From Pseudomonas brassicacearum subsp. neoaurantiaca (GTDB lineage: Bacteria > Pseudomonadota > Gammaproteobacteria > Pseudomonadales > Pseudomonadaceae): a stretch of 45,640 nucleotides of DNA. A program made the position numbers and the translations under genes. Positions 1 through 7,725 of this stretch are shown here, one piece after another; within the stretch, counting starts at the first letter, position 1; the number at the start of each line of letters is the position of its first letter. The notes beneath the pieces are model-generated. The model was not told where the DNA came from. It did no database searches and saw nothing but the letters and a program-made list of their open reading frames with translations. The DNA is taken from positions 13,639 through 59,278 of the forward strand of contig NZ_VDLV01000045.1 of NCBI RefSeq assembly GCF_013608025.1, written 5' to 3'.

Positions 1-21
1 TCATCGCTGAGGACGGGGCGA

Positions 22-50
22 ATCTTAAGGGCGTATCGGAGGGCTGTCAA
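22..50 (-). promoter_or_regulatory. Strong sigma-70 promoter with UP-like element, firing out of the left edge
   Basis: On the minus strand TTGACA (50-45), a 17-bp spacer and TAAGAT (27-22) form a near-consensus sigma-70 promoter. The DNA just upstream (about 51-80) is an A/T-rich run like an UP element, and the bases after the -10 are G/C-rich (TTCGCCCCG) like the discriminator of a stringently controlled stable-RNA promoter. It lies behind the gltX terminator and points away from gltX. In P. aeruginosa, as I recall, tRNA genes follow gltX, so a tRNA operon probably lies just beyond the window. That last point is inference. Confidence 0.72.
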
Positions 51-102
51 ATTTATTTTCAAAGAATTTGAAAATTTTTTGCCGGGATAACAATCACTTA
101 CC

Positions 103-124
103 GACAAACCCCGGAAAACCGGGG
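103..124 (-). terminator. Probable gltX terminator
   Basis: Read on the minus strand, CCCCGG-TTTT-CCGGGG forms a 6-bp GC-rich hairpin followed by TTTGT, 23 bp after the gltX stop. The U-tract is short, so termination may be partial. Confidence 0.55.
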
Positions 125-146
125 CATGTCCTGCTCCATCGACCGC

Positions 147-1628
147 TTAAGCAATCGCGCCCAGCAGTTTTTCCCACTCCTTGTTTTCCTTCTTCGACAC
201 ACCACCGAGCAGATCGATGGCTTGGCGAAGACGGAAACGGGTCAGGTCCGGCCCGAGGATTTCCATGGCGTCGAGCACCGACACCGAGCTCGCCTGGCCG
301 GTAATGGCGGCGAACATCAGCGGCATCGCATCGCGCAATTTCAACTCCAGCGATTCGACCACGGCCTGGATGGTCGCGGTGATGCTGTCCTTTTCCCACT
401 GACGCAGGCTTTCTAGCTTCCACAGGATCAATTGCATCAACTGCCGCACCTGGTCGCCCGAGAGCTTCTTGGATTCGAACAGCTTCGCATCAGGGGTCAC
501 GCCGCCGGCAAAGAAGAACCCGGCCAATGGCGCGATCTGGCTGAACGTCTCGACCCGGCCCTGCACGTGCGGCGCGATCTTCATCATGTATTCAGGGTTG
601 AACGCCCACTTCTGCACACGCGCGGCGAACTCTTCAACCGGCAGGTCGCGCAGCCACTGGCCGTTGAGCCAGGACAGTTTCTCGACGTCGAAGATCGGCC
701 CACCCAGGGAGACGCGGGACAGATCGAAGTGCTCGACCATTTCCTGCAGCGAGAACTTCTCGCGCTCGTCGGGCATCGACCAGCCCATGCGGCCCAGGTA
801 GTTGAGCATCGCCTCGGGCATGAAGCCCATGCGCTCGTAGAAGGTCACCGAGGTCGGGTTCTTGCGCTTGGACAGCTTGCTCTTGTCCGGGTTACGCAGC
901 AGCGGCATGTAGCACAGCTGCGGTTGTTCCCAGCCGAAGTATTCGTAGAGTAGGATCAGTTTCGGCGCCGACGGCAGCCACTCTTCACCGCGCAGGACGT
1001 GGGTAATGCCCATCAGGTGATCGTCGACCACGTTGGCCAGGAAGTACGTCGGCAGGCCGTCGGTCTTCATCAGCACTTGCATGTCCATGCGATCCCACGG
1101 GATCTCGACATCGCCACGCAGCATGTCCGGCACCACGCAGACACCCTCGGTCGGCACCTTCATGCGGATCACATGCGGTTCGCCAGCGGCCAGGCGACGG
1201 GCGACTTCTTCCTTGGACAGCAACAGCGCACGGCCGTCGTAGCGCGGGGTTTCGCCCCGGGCGATCTGCTCGGCGCGCATCTGGTCGAGCTCTTCGGCGG
1301 TGCAGAAGCAAGGGAACGCGTGCCCCATGTCCACCAACTGCTGGCAGTACTGCTTGTAGATCTCACCACGTTCGCTCTGGCGATACGGACCGTGCGGGCC
1401 GCCGACGTCCGGACCTTCGCTCCAGTCGATGCCGAGCCAGCGCAGGGCGTCGAAAATCTGCTGTTCCGACTCACGGGTCGAACGCAACTGGTCCGTGTCC
1501 TCGATCCGCAGGATGAACTCACCACCGTGCTGCTTGGCAAAGCAATAGTTGAACAGGGCGATGTAAGCGGTGCCGACATGGGGATCGCCAGTGGGCGAAG
1601 GCGCGATGCGGGTACGGACGGTGGTCAT
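147..1628 (-). CDS. gltX: Glutamate--tRNA ligase
   Basis: Class I aminoacyl-tRNA synthetase that charges tRNA-Glu with glutamate in the cytoplasm. The 493-residue product has the usual family length. The HIGH-type signature reads HVGT (residues 17-20) after the conserved PSPTG, and the KMSKS-type loop reads KLSKR near residue 254. The C-terminal half is the helical anticodon-binding domain. The ATG at 1628 gives the canonical N-terminus MTTVRTRIAPSPTG. It is transcribed alone toward the left edge and ends at a hairpin. A REPIN separates it from uvrB, and the order gltX-uvrB-aminotransferase matches P. aeruginosa PA3134-PA3139 as I remember it. Nothing is unusual. Confidence 0.97.
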   Translation of the reverse strand: MTTVRTRIAPSPTGDPHVGTAYIALFNYCFAKQHGGEFILRIEDTDQLRSTRESEQQIFDALRWLGIDWSEGPDVGGPHGPYRQSERGEIYKQYCQQLVDMGHAFPCFCTAEELDQMRAEQIARGETPRYDGRALLLSKEEVARRLAAGEPHVIRMKVPTEGVCVVPDMLRGDVEIPWDRMDMQVLMKTDGLPTYFLANVVDDHLMGITHVLRGEEWLPSAPKLILLYEYFGWEQPQLCYMPLLRNPDKSKLSKRKNPTSVTFYERMGFMPEAMLNYLGRMGWSMPDEREKFSLQEMVEHFDLSRVSLGGPIFDVEKLSWLNGQWLRDLPVEEFAARVQKWAFNPEYMMKIAPHVQGRVETFSQIAPLAGFFFAGGVTPDAKLFESKKLSGDQVRQLMQLILWKLESLRQWEKDSITATIQAVVESLELKLRDAMPLMFAAITGQASSVSVLDAMEILGPDLTRFRLRQAIDLLGGVSKKENKEWEKLLGAIA

Positions 1629-1750
1629 GGCATGTCTCGGAAAGAAGATAAAAGCAAAGATCGAACAGGGGGCGAATGGTAACAGGCGATGGTGGGCGGG
1701 CTCCAGTGAGAGCGGGATTTGTGTGGCCTGCCGTTAGACCGAGTCGCGCC

Positions 1751-1834
1751 CATCGCGAGCAAGCTCGCTCCCACAGAGGATCGCGTCCAGCCTGAACAAC
1801 GCGGTCAACTGTGGGAGCGAGCTTGCTCGCGATG
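1751..1834. repeat. REPIN, type A (GAGCAAGCTCGCTC palindromes)
   Basis: Two inverted copies of a 26-bp REP-like unit (core GAGCGAGCTTGCTCGCGA), at 1751-1776 and 1809-1834, enclose about 32 bp of unrelated sequence. It sits between uvrB and gltX. The unit recurs at least nine more times in the window. RAYT transposases are thought to move such elements, but none is encoded here. Confidence 0.9.
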
Positions 1835-1859
1835 AGGTCCTCAACACCGCCACAAAACC

Positions 1860-3875
1860 TCAGACAGTCAACAACCGCTCACGCAACTTGCCAATCTCAT
1901 CGCGCAACTGCGCCGCAGCCTCGAACTCCAGGTCTCGGGCCAGTTGGTACATCTTCTCTTCCAACTGCCGGATGCGCTTGGTGATTTCGCTTGGCGAGCG
2001 CAGTTCGGCCTCGTAGCGGGCGCTTTCTTCGGCGGCCTTGGCCATGCCCTTGCGCTTCTTGCTGCGCGAGCCAGGCACGGTGGCGCCTTCCATGATGTCG
2101 GCGACGTCCTTGAACACGCCTTTCGGAGTGATGCCATTGGCCAGGTTGAAGGCGATCTGCTTGTCGCGGCGGCGCTCGGTCTCGCCGATGGCCCGCTCCA
2201 TGGAACCGGTCATGCGGTCGGCATACAGAATCGCGCGGCCATTGAGGTTACGCGCCGCGCGGCCGATGGTCTGGATCAACGAGCGCTCGGAACGCAGGAA
2301 ACCTTCCTTGTCGGCGTCGAGGATCGCCACCAGCGACACCTCGGGCATATCGAGGCCTTCACGCAGCAGGTTGATCCCCACCAGCACGTCAAAGGTACCC
2401 AGGCGCAGGTCACGGATGATCTCGACCCGCTCCACCGTGTCGATGTCCGAGTGCAGGTAACGCACCCGCACGCCATGGTCGGCCAGGTAATCGGTGAGGT
2501 CTTCGGCCATGCGCTTGGTCAGCGTGGTGACCAACACCCGCTCCTCCAGCGCCACGCGCTTGGTGATTTCCGACAGCAGGTCATCGACCTGGGTCAGCGC
2601 CGGACGCACTTCGACCTGCGGGTCCACCAGTCCGGTTGGCCGTACCACCTGCTCGACCACCCGACCGGCATGCTCGGCCTCGTAGTTGCCAGGGGTGGCC
2701 GAGACGAAAATCGTCTGCGGGCTGACGCTTTCCCATTCGTCGAAGCGCATCGGTCGGTTGTCCAGTGCCGAAGGTAGGCGGAAACCGTATTCCACCAGGG
2801 TTTCCTTGCGCGAACGGTCGCCTTTATACATGGCGCCGACCTGGGGCACGCTGACGTGGGATTCGTCGATCACCAGCAAGGCGTCAGGCGGCAGGTAGTC
2901 ATACAAGGTCGGCGGCGGCGCACCCGCCGGACGACCCGACAGGTAGCGCGAGTAGTTTTCGATGCCGTTGCAGTAGCCCAACTCCAGGATCATCTCCAGG
3001 TCGAAGCGGGTGCGTTGTTCCAAGCGCTGGGCTTCTACCAACTTGTTGTTCGAACGCAGGTATTCCAGGCGCTCCTGCAACTCGGCCTTGATCCCTTCGA
3101 TGGCGCCCAGCAGGGTTTCCCGTGGCGTCACGTAGTGGCTCTTGGGGTAGAACGTGAAGCGTGGCAACTTGCGGATCACTTCGCCGGTCAACGGATCGAA
3201 GGCCGAGATGCTTTCGACTTCATCGTCGAACAGCTCGATGCGGATCGCTTCCAGGTCCGACTCCGCCGGGTAGATGTCGATCACATCGCCCCGCACCCGG
3301 AACGTCGCCCGGGCAAAATCCATGTCGTTGCGGGTGTACTGCAGATCCGCCAGGCGCCGGAGCAAGGCGCGCTGGTCGAGTTTGTCGCCGCGGTCCACGT
3401 GCAACACCATCTTCAGGTAGGTTTCCGGGCTGCCCAAGCCGTAGATACACGACACCGTGGTGACGATGATCGCGTCCTTGCGCTCGAGCAACGCCTTGGT
3501 CGCCGACAGCCGCATCTGTTCGATGTGATCGTTGATCGAGGCGTCTTTCTCGATGAAGGTGTCCGACGACGGCACGTAGGCCTCGGGCTGGTAGTAGTCG
3601 TAGTAGGAAACGAAGTACTCCACGGCGTTGTTCGGGAAAAACGCCTTGAACTCACCATATAACTGCGCCGCCAGGGTCTTGTTCGGCGCCAGTACCAAGG
3701 TCGGGCGCTGCACCTGGGCGATCACGTTGGCGATGCTGAAGGTCTTGCCCGAACCGGTCACACCGAGCAATGTCTGGTGCGCCAAGCCAGCCTCGATGCC
3801 TTCGACCATCAGGCGGATGGCCTCTGGCTGGTCGCCGGCGGGCTGGAAGCGAGTGACGAGCTGGAATTCAGACAT
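1860..3875 (-). CDS. uvrB: UvrABC excinuclease subunit B
   Basis: Damage-verifying helicase-like subunit of nucleotide excision repair. It is loaded onto DNA by UvrA and recruits UvrC for incision. The 671 residues match the family. Walker A (GVTGSGKT, about residues 39-46), the tyrosine-rich beta-hairpin region (YYDYYQPEAYVP), the VIDESH Walker B box, and helicase motifs V-VI (GINLLREGLDMPE, QTIGRAARN) are visible. The C-terminus carries the UVR motif that contacts UvrC. The ATG at 3875 gives the usual start MSEFQLVTRF. I found no LexA-type CTG-N10-CAG site immediately upstream, so SOS control is not evident here. Confidence 0.97.
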   Translation of the reverse strand: MSEFQLVTRFQPAGDQPEAIRLMVEGIEAGLAHQTLLGVTGSGKTFSIANVIAQVQRPTLVLAPNKTLAAQLYGEFKAFFPNNAVEYFVSYYDYYQPEAYVPSSDTFIEKDASINDHIEQMRLSATKALLERKDAIIVTTVSCIYGLGSPETYLKMVLHVDRGDKLDQRALLRRLADLQYTRNDMDFARATFRVRGDVIDIYPAESDLEAIRIELFDDEVESISAFDPLTGEVIRKLPRFTFYPKSHYVTPRETLLGAIEGIKAELQERLEYLRSNNKLVEAQRLEQRTRFDLEMILELGYCNGIENYSRYLSGRPAGAPPPTLYDYLPPDALLVIDESHVSVPQVGAMYKGDRSRKETLVEYGFRLPSALDNRPMRFDEWESVSPQTIFVSATPGNYEAEHAGRVVEQVVRPTGLVDPQVEVRPALTQVDDLLSEITKRVALEERVLVTTLTKRMAEDLTDYLADHGVRVRYLHSDIDTVERVEIIRDLRLGTFDVLVGINLLREGLDMPEVSLVAILDADKEGFLRSERSLIQTIGRAARNLNGRAILYADRMTGSMERAIGETERRRDKQIAFNLANGITPKGVFKDVADIMEGATVPGSRSKKRKGMAKAAEESARYEAELRSPSEITKRIRQLEEKMYQLARDLEFEAAAQLRDEIGKLRERLLTV

Positions 3876-4207
3876 GACATGACCCCTGGATTCATTCCCG
3901 TCGGCCAGGCGATGGGAACAAGAAAGACCGAAACGACTGACGCCGCCCGAGGAAAAAGTTGGAATTCACACAATGTGGAGGTGAATGCCTTCGCTTTCAA
4001 GACGAACGTCCTACACGCCTTGCAGACTTTGACGCTGCGAAGGGACTAACGGTCGAAAAAAATCGAAAATACTTACGGTAAACACCGATTAGCCTGTCGC
4101 CCTGCTCGGTGATGGCCTCTATACTAGCTCCCCGTTTGTGCACCGCTCTAGTGCATCCGGCTGGAGCGCGACACGTCCCCTCACTCTCCATTCAGAGCCG
4201 CGCACTA
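3876..4207. other. Divergent intergenic region between uvrB and the aminotransferase
   Basis: These 332 bp hold no convincing gene. The open frame reading into the aminotransferase from 4109 lacks family similarity before residue M at 4208. A TATACT hexamer at 4120-4125 is a plausible -10 for the aminotransferase, but no good -35 is spaced correctly. An A-rich patch (about 4048-4085) precedes it. The uvrB promoter could not be placed. Confidence 0.4.
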
Positions 4208-5404
4208 ATGAGCCTGTTTTCCGCTGTCGAATTGGCACCACGCGACCCCATCCTGGGCCTCAACGAAGCTTTCAACGCCGACACCCGTACCAATAAGGTC
4301 AACCTGGGCGTGGGTGTTTACTGCAACGAGGAAGGGCGCATTCCATTGCTGCGCGCCGTGGTCGAAGCCGAAACGATTCGCGTGGCTCAGCACGTTTCCC
4401 GTGGCTACCTGCCGATCGACGGCATCGCCGCGTACGACCAGGCGGTCCAGACCCTGCTGTTCGGCAAGGATTCCGCGCTGATCGCCTCCGGTCGCGTCAT
4501 CACCACCCAGGCCGTGGGCGGCACCGGCGCGTTGAAGATCGGCGCCGACTTCCTCAAGCAACTGCTGCCTGACGCAGTCGTCGCCATCAGCGACCCGAGC
4601 TGGGAAAACCACCGCGCCCTGTTCGAAACAGCCGGTTTCCCGGTGCAGAACTATCGCTACTACGACGCCGCCACCCACGACGTGAACCGCAGCGGCCTGC
4701 TGGAAGACCTCAACGCCCTGCCCGACCGTTCGATCGTCGTGCTGCACGCCTGCTGCCACAACCCGACCGGCGTCGACCTGAGCCCGGAAGACTGGAAAAA
4801 CGTGCTGGCCGTGGTCAAGGCCAAGAACCACGTTCCGTTCCTGGACATGGCCTACCAGGGCTTCGGCCAAGGCATCGATGAAGACGCCGCCGCCGTGCGC
4901 CTGTTCGCCGAGTCGGGCCTGACCTTCTTTGCCTCCAGCTCGTTCTCCAAGTCGTTCTCGTTGTACGGCGAGCGCGTCGGCGCCCTGTCGATCGTCAGCG
5001 AATCGAAAGAAGAAAGTACCCGCGTGCTGTCCCAGGTCAAGCGCGTGATCCGCACCAACTACTCCAACCCGCCGACCCACGGCGCCAGCATCGTCGCCGC
5101 CGTGCTCAACAGTCCAGAGCTGCGGGCCCAGTGGGAAGAAGAGCTGGCCGAAATGCGCCTGCGCATCCGTGGCATGCGCGACCAGATGGTGGACATGCTG
5201 GCCAAGGCCGCGCCGCACCACGACTTCAGCTTCGTGGCACGCCAGAGCGGGATGTTCTCCTACTCCGGCCTGACCGTTGAACAAGTGACGCGCCTGCGCA
5301 ACGAGTTCGGCATCTATGCCTTGGACACCGGCCGCATCTGCGTAGCCGCGCTGAACCAGAACAACATCGAAGCGGTGACCAAGGCCATCGTCCAGGTGAT
5401 CTGA
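4208..5404 (+). CDS. Aromatic/aspartate aminotransferase (class I, PLP)
   Basis: Cytoplasmic PLP enzyme of the AspC/TyrB family that transfers amino groups between aspartate or aromatic amino acids and 2-oxoglutarate. The 398 residues match the family. The PLP lysine is K248 in SSSFSKSF, followed by the phosphate-binding ERVGAL. The DPSWENH and HNPTG boxes and the C-terminal SGMFSYSGL with GRICVA (substrate-carboxylate region) are present. I chose the ATG at 4208 (MSLFSAVELAPRDP) because it matches the family N-terminus. The upstream in-frame start at 4109 would add 33 unrelated residues. Substrate preference between aspartate and aromatic amino acids cannot be told from sequence, so no gene symbol is given. 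A strong terminator follows. Confidence 0.93.
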   Translation: MSLFSAVELAPRDPILGLNEAFNADTRTNKVNLGVGVYCNEEGRIPLLRAVVEAETIRVAQHVSRGYLPIDGIAAYDQAVQTLLFGKDSALIASGRVITTQAVGGTGALKIGADFLKQLLPDAVVAISDPSWENHRALFETAGFPVQNYRYYDAATHDVNRSGLLEDLNALPDRSIVVLHACCHNPTGVDLSPEDWKNVLAVVKAKNHVPFLDMAYQGFGQGIDEDAAAVRLFAESGLTFFASSSFSKSFSLYGERVGALSIVSESKEESTRVLSQVKRVIRTNYSNPPTHGASIVAAVLNSPELRAQWEEELAEMRLRIRGMRDQMVDMLAKAAPHHDFSFVARQSGMFSYSGLTVEQVTRLRNEFGIYALDTGRICVAALNQNNIEAVTKAIVQVI

Positions 5405-5418
5405 GCCTCGATGGTTTG

Positions 5419-5452
5419 AAAAATGGGAGGCCGTCGGCCTCCCATTTTTTTT
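5419..5452 (+). terminator. Rho-independent terminator of the aminotransferase gene
   Basis: AATGGGAGGCC-GTC-GGCCTCCCATT forms an 11-bp stem with a 3-nt loop. A run of A precedes it and eight T follow, 14 bp after the stop codon. It is a textbook intrinsic terminator. Confidence 0.93.
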
Positions 5453-5467
5453 GGCTGCCCCCCCCCT

Positions 5468-5597
5468 GTGGCGAGGGAGCTTGCTCCCGCTGGGCTGCGT
5501 AGCGGCCCCAAAGCCATCCACCTCGGTATCTCAGGCTGCTTAGTCCAAGCATCAAGGGGCTGCTGCACAGCCCAGCGGGAGCAAGCTCCCTCGCCAC
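5468..5597. repeat. Type B inverted repeat element (GGAGCTTGCTCCC)
   Basis: The left arm starts GTGGCGAGGGAGCTTGCTCC at 5468 and continues CGCTGGGCTGCG. The right arm is its near-perfect inverse, ending at 5597. About 55 bp of looser sequence lies between. Further copies are at 17102, 23456 and 30248, and a collapsed copy is at 9072. Confidence 0.88.
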
Positions 5598-5684
5598 GAA
5601 AGCTTTTAGTGGCTGTGTGAAGTAGTAACATTTGCTACCCGAACACCACAGCCACAAAAATCCCGCCCGATCATCAACCCAAGC

Positions 5685-5712
5685 TTGACTTCTCTTTTCC
5701 AATCAGTAACAT
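5685..5712 (+). promoter_or_regulatory. Promoter of tRNA-Asn
   Basis: TTGACT (5685-5690), a 16-bp spacer and TAACAT (5707-5712) form a sigma-70-like promoter ending 9 bp before the mature tRNA 5' end. The position fits a monocistronic tRNA transcript with a very short leader. Confidence 0.6.
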
Positions 5713-5721
5713 ACGCATCAT

Positions 5722-5797
<76 letters not shown>

Positions 5798-5810
5798 GAC
5801 AGCAACAATC

Positions 5811-5846
5811 AAAGCCCCTGAATCGAAAGATCCAGGGGCTTTTTTG
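5811..5846 (+). terminator. Terminator after tRNA-Asn
   Basis: AAAGCCCCTG and CAGGGGCTTTTTT form an 8-9 bp GC-rich stem around an AATCGAAAGATC loop, followed by six T. Confidence 0.88.
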
Positions 5847-5977
5847 TGGGCGCTTTTCACCCTCCAAGGCCCGCCGGTGGCCGTGGACCGCCTGCCCAAG
5901 GTCGCTACCAGAACAATAATCTGGCGCCAATGCGGCATCATGGTCTGAATCCTGCTTTGTTTTTCCGACTCCCCAAG

Positions 5978-5995
5978 CTGTCACCTGAGCGTCAT
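5978..5995 (+). promoter_or_regulatory. Possible PHO box before the 64-aa gene
   Basis: CTGTCAC-CTGA-GCGTCAT resembles the PhoB site (two CTGTCAT heptamers separated by 4 bp), with 6/7 and 5/7 matches. A weak CACACT hexamer at 6006-6011 is spaced as a PhoB-dependent -10 would be. It lies 60 bp before the start at 6056. The match is suggestive only, since one such hit could arise by chance. Confidence 0.3.
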
Positions 5996-6055
5996 GGCGG
6001 TGCCGCACACTGTCCCGGTCCGCCATTGCAGCTTCATAACAACAAGGACGAAGCC

Positions 6056-6250
6056 ATGCCAACACAAAACCCTCACCGCATCGTCGGACTGTGCACCTCA
6101 AGCAAGGTGTACAACGCCCTGACCGAGCTCAAGCACCTGGAAGGCCACCGCAGCGCCAAGTTCCTTTCCCTGCTCGCGGAAAACCTGGTCCGCAAGGGCC
6201 TGCTCAACGAGCAGGAAGTGGTGCACATGCTCGATCTGGTGGTCGATTGA
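6056..6250 (+). CDS. Small conserved-looking protein of unknown function, 64 aa
   Basis: Begins MPTQNPHRIVGL at an ATG preceded by AAGGA 8 nt upstream. This is a clear ribosome site, and it makes the longer frame from 5846 unlikely. The product is short and soluble-looking. It has an N-terminal basic stretch, then helical sequence rich in leucine and glutamate (LTELKHLEGHRSAKFLSLLAE) and an acidic C-terminus. There is no signal peptide, membrane segment, cysteine pair or recognisable domain. Its helical pattern could suit a small binding or adaptor protein, but no function can be assigned. It follows tRNA-Asn and its terminator. A possible PHO box lies upstream. Confidence 0.72.
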   Translation: MPTQNPHRIVGLCTSSKVYNALTELKHLEGHRSAKFLSLLAENLVRKGLLNEQEVVHMLDLVVD

Positions 6251-6338
6251 GCGACATCGATTCCAACTATCGAGCCTGTTGATTTTTCCTCATCCCACAG
6301 GACACGTAAGGTAACCCCATCGATTGATGGAGGTTCTC

Positions 6339-6521
6339 ATGCCGAAGGTTCAAATCATGTCTGTAGTTGGCAGTGCCGTCCCCGCCCCGCTCAGGGAGCG
6401 CGGCCTGTTGGCTTGCTGGTATCTGGTGCAGGACGGCGTGACCGTCAGCGGCCCGCTGACTTCCCTGCCCGCCGCCCAGGCCATGTCGCAGCGTATCGGC
6501 CCCTACCTGCTGCGCGCCTAG
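6339..6521 (+). CDS. Small hypothetical protein, 60 aa
   Basis: The ATG at 6339 (MPKVQIMSVVGS) is preceded by GGAGG about 6 nt upstream, which decides against the ATG at 6324. The product has a proline/alanine-containing N-terminal third, one WYL-containing hydrophobic patch (LLACWYLVQDGVTVSGPLT) too short for a confident membrane span, and the C-terminus RIGPYLLRA. I recognise no family. It overlaps tail-to-tail by 4 bp with the AI-2E-type permease gene, so both stops share the same bases. Good coding bias and ribosome site support a real gene. Confidence 0.65.
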   Translation: MPKVQIMSVVGSAVPAPLRERGLLACWYLVQDGVTVSGPLTSLPAAQAMSQRIGPYLLRA

Positions 6522-7579
6522 GGCAACTGCACCCGAGGCGTGTTCTCGACGAACAGCGCCCAGCACGACATGAACAGCGCCGCGATCAACGGGCCGATGA
6601 CGAAGCCGTTCAGGCCGAACACCGCCAGCCCGCCCAGCGTCGAGACCAGCACCATGTAGTCGGGCATCTTGGTGTCCTTGCCTACCAAAATCGGCCGCAG
6701 GAAGTTGTCCACCAGGCCGATCACAAAGACACCGAAAAGCGCCAGCACCACGCCCTGCCAGATCGACCCCGAGAGCAGGAAATACACCGCCACCGGCGCC
6801 CAGACGATGCCCGCGCCCACCGCCGGCAGCAGTGACAGGAAAGCCATCAACACCGCCCAAGGCAACACCGTCGGAACGCCCAGCACCCAGAAAATCAAGC
6901 CGCCCAGCGCACCTTGGGTGATCGCGACGAGCAGGTTGCCCTTCACTGTCGCCCGCACTACCCGGTTGAATTTCAGTTGCAGGCGGCGCTTCTGGTGCTC
7001 GGCCAAAGGCACGGCCGAACGGACCTTGCGCACCAACTCCGGACCGTCGCGCAGGAAGAAAAACAACAGATAAAGCATCACGAAAAAGCTCACCAGGAAC
7101 TGGAACGTGCCCTGGCCGAAACTGAATGCCTGGGTGGCGAAGAACTCGCTGCCCTGCATCGCGCTCTTGACGATCTTGTCCCGCAGCCCGCTCAGGTTCC
7201 CCAAGCCAAATCGATCCAGCAGATGCTGGAAGTACGGCGGTAACGCATCCTTGAAGCGAGCCAGGTAATCGGCAACATCCAGCTCGCCGCTTTCCAGGCT
7301 TTTATACAGCGCAGCCCCTTCCTGGACTAGCAACGTGCTGATGACAATCACCGGCAAGATCGCGATCAGCAAACAGATGGCCAGGGTCAACAGCGTGGTG
7401 AGGTTGCGCGGCCAGTTGAGCTTGAATTGCAGGCGACGCTGCAGCGGCGCGAAGACAATGCCCAGGATGACCGCCCAGAATACCGCGCCATAGAATGGCA
7501 GCAGGATCCAGACGAAGGCGATGCTGACCAGGATCAGCAGCACCATCTGCGACTTGTTTTGAAGGTTCTTGCGGTTCAT
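6518..7579 (-). CDS. AI-2E family transporter (PerM/TqsA-like permease)
   Basis: Polytopic inner-membrane protein of 353 residues with the family's arrangement. A double hydrophobic hairpin (about residues 10-65) is followed by an amphipathic periplasmic segment. A cluster of membrane segments then forms the C-terminal half (LVSFFVMLYLLFFFLRDGP, GALGGLIFWVLGVPT, FGLNGFVIGPLIAALF). Family members have been linked to export of the quorum signal AI-2 (TqsA) or to Na+/H+ exchange, so the substrate here is open. The ATG at 7579 (MNRKNLQNK) has GGAAAG upstream and is preferred to the ATG at 7654, which would add 25 non-family residues. It is transcribed away from trhP, with the Anr box in the shared upstream region. 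Confidence 0.86.
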   Translation of the reverse strand: MNRKNLQNKSQMVLLILVSIAFVWILLPFYGAVFWAVILGIVFAPLQRRLQFKLNWPRNLTTLLTLAICLLIAILPVIVISTLLVQEGAALYKSLESGELDVADYLARFKDALPPYFQHLLDRFGLGNLSGLRDKIVKSAMQGSEFFATQAFSFGQGTFQFLVSFFVMLYLLFFFLRDGPELVRKVRSAVPLAEHQKRRLQLKFNRVVRATVKGNLLVAITQGALGGLIFWVLGVPTVLPWAVLMAFLSLLPAVGAGIVWAPVAVYFLLSGSIWQGVVLALFGVFVIGLVDNFLRPILVGKDTKMPDYMVLVSTLGGLAVFGLNGFVIGPLIAALFMSCWALFVENTPRVQLP

Positions 7580-7656
7580 TTGCTTTCCATGTCCTTGGCA
7601 GATACACGTTAGTCCGCCAGGACGCGCCGGAGTGCCGTCGCGTCTGCAGCGCATCC

Positions 7657-7670
7657 TTGATCCAGATCAA
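7657..7670 (+). promoter_or_regulatory. Perfect Anr/FNR box upstream of trhP
   Basis: TTGATCCAGATCAA matches the Anr/FNR consensus TTGAT-N4-ATCAA at every position. Its centre (7663.5) sits exactly 41.5 bp before a start point at 7705 that would follow a TACCCT hexamer at 7693-7698, the geometry of a class II activated promoter. The ATG of trhP is at 7726. No comparable -10 is found on the other strand for the divergent permease. Confidence 0.75.
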
Positions 7671-7725
7671 TACCGCCTGGCCGGTCGTGGCCTACCCTCG
7701 CCGCTTTTTGCGATCCGACGCCACC

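Noticed and set aside
3876..4000. LexA (SOS) box before uvrB
   Set aside because: No CTG-N10-CAG dyad with acceptable match was found in the region upstream of the uvrB start.
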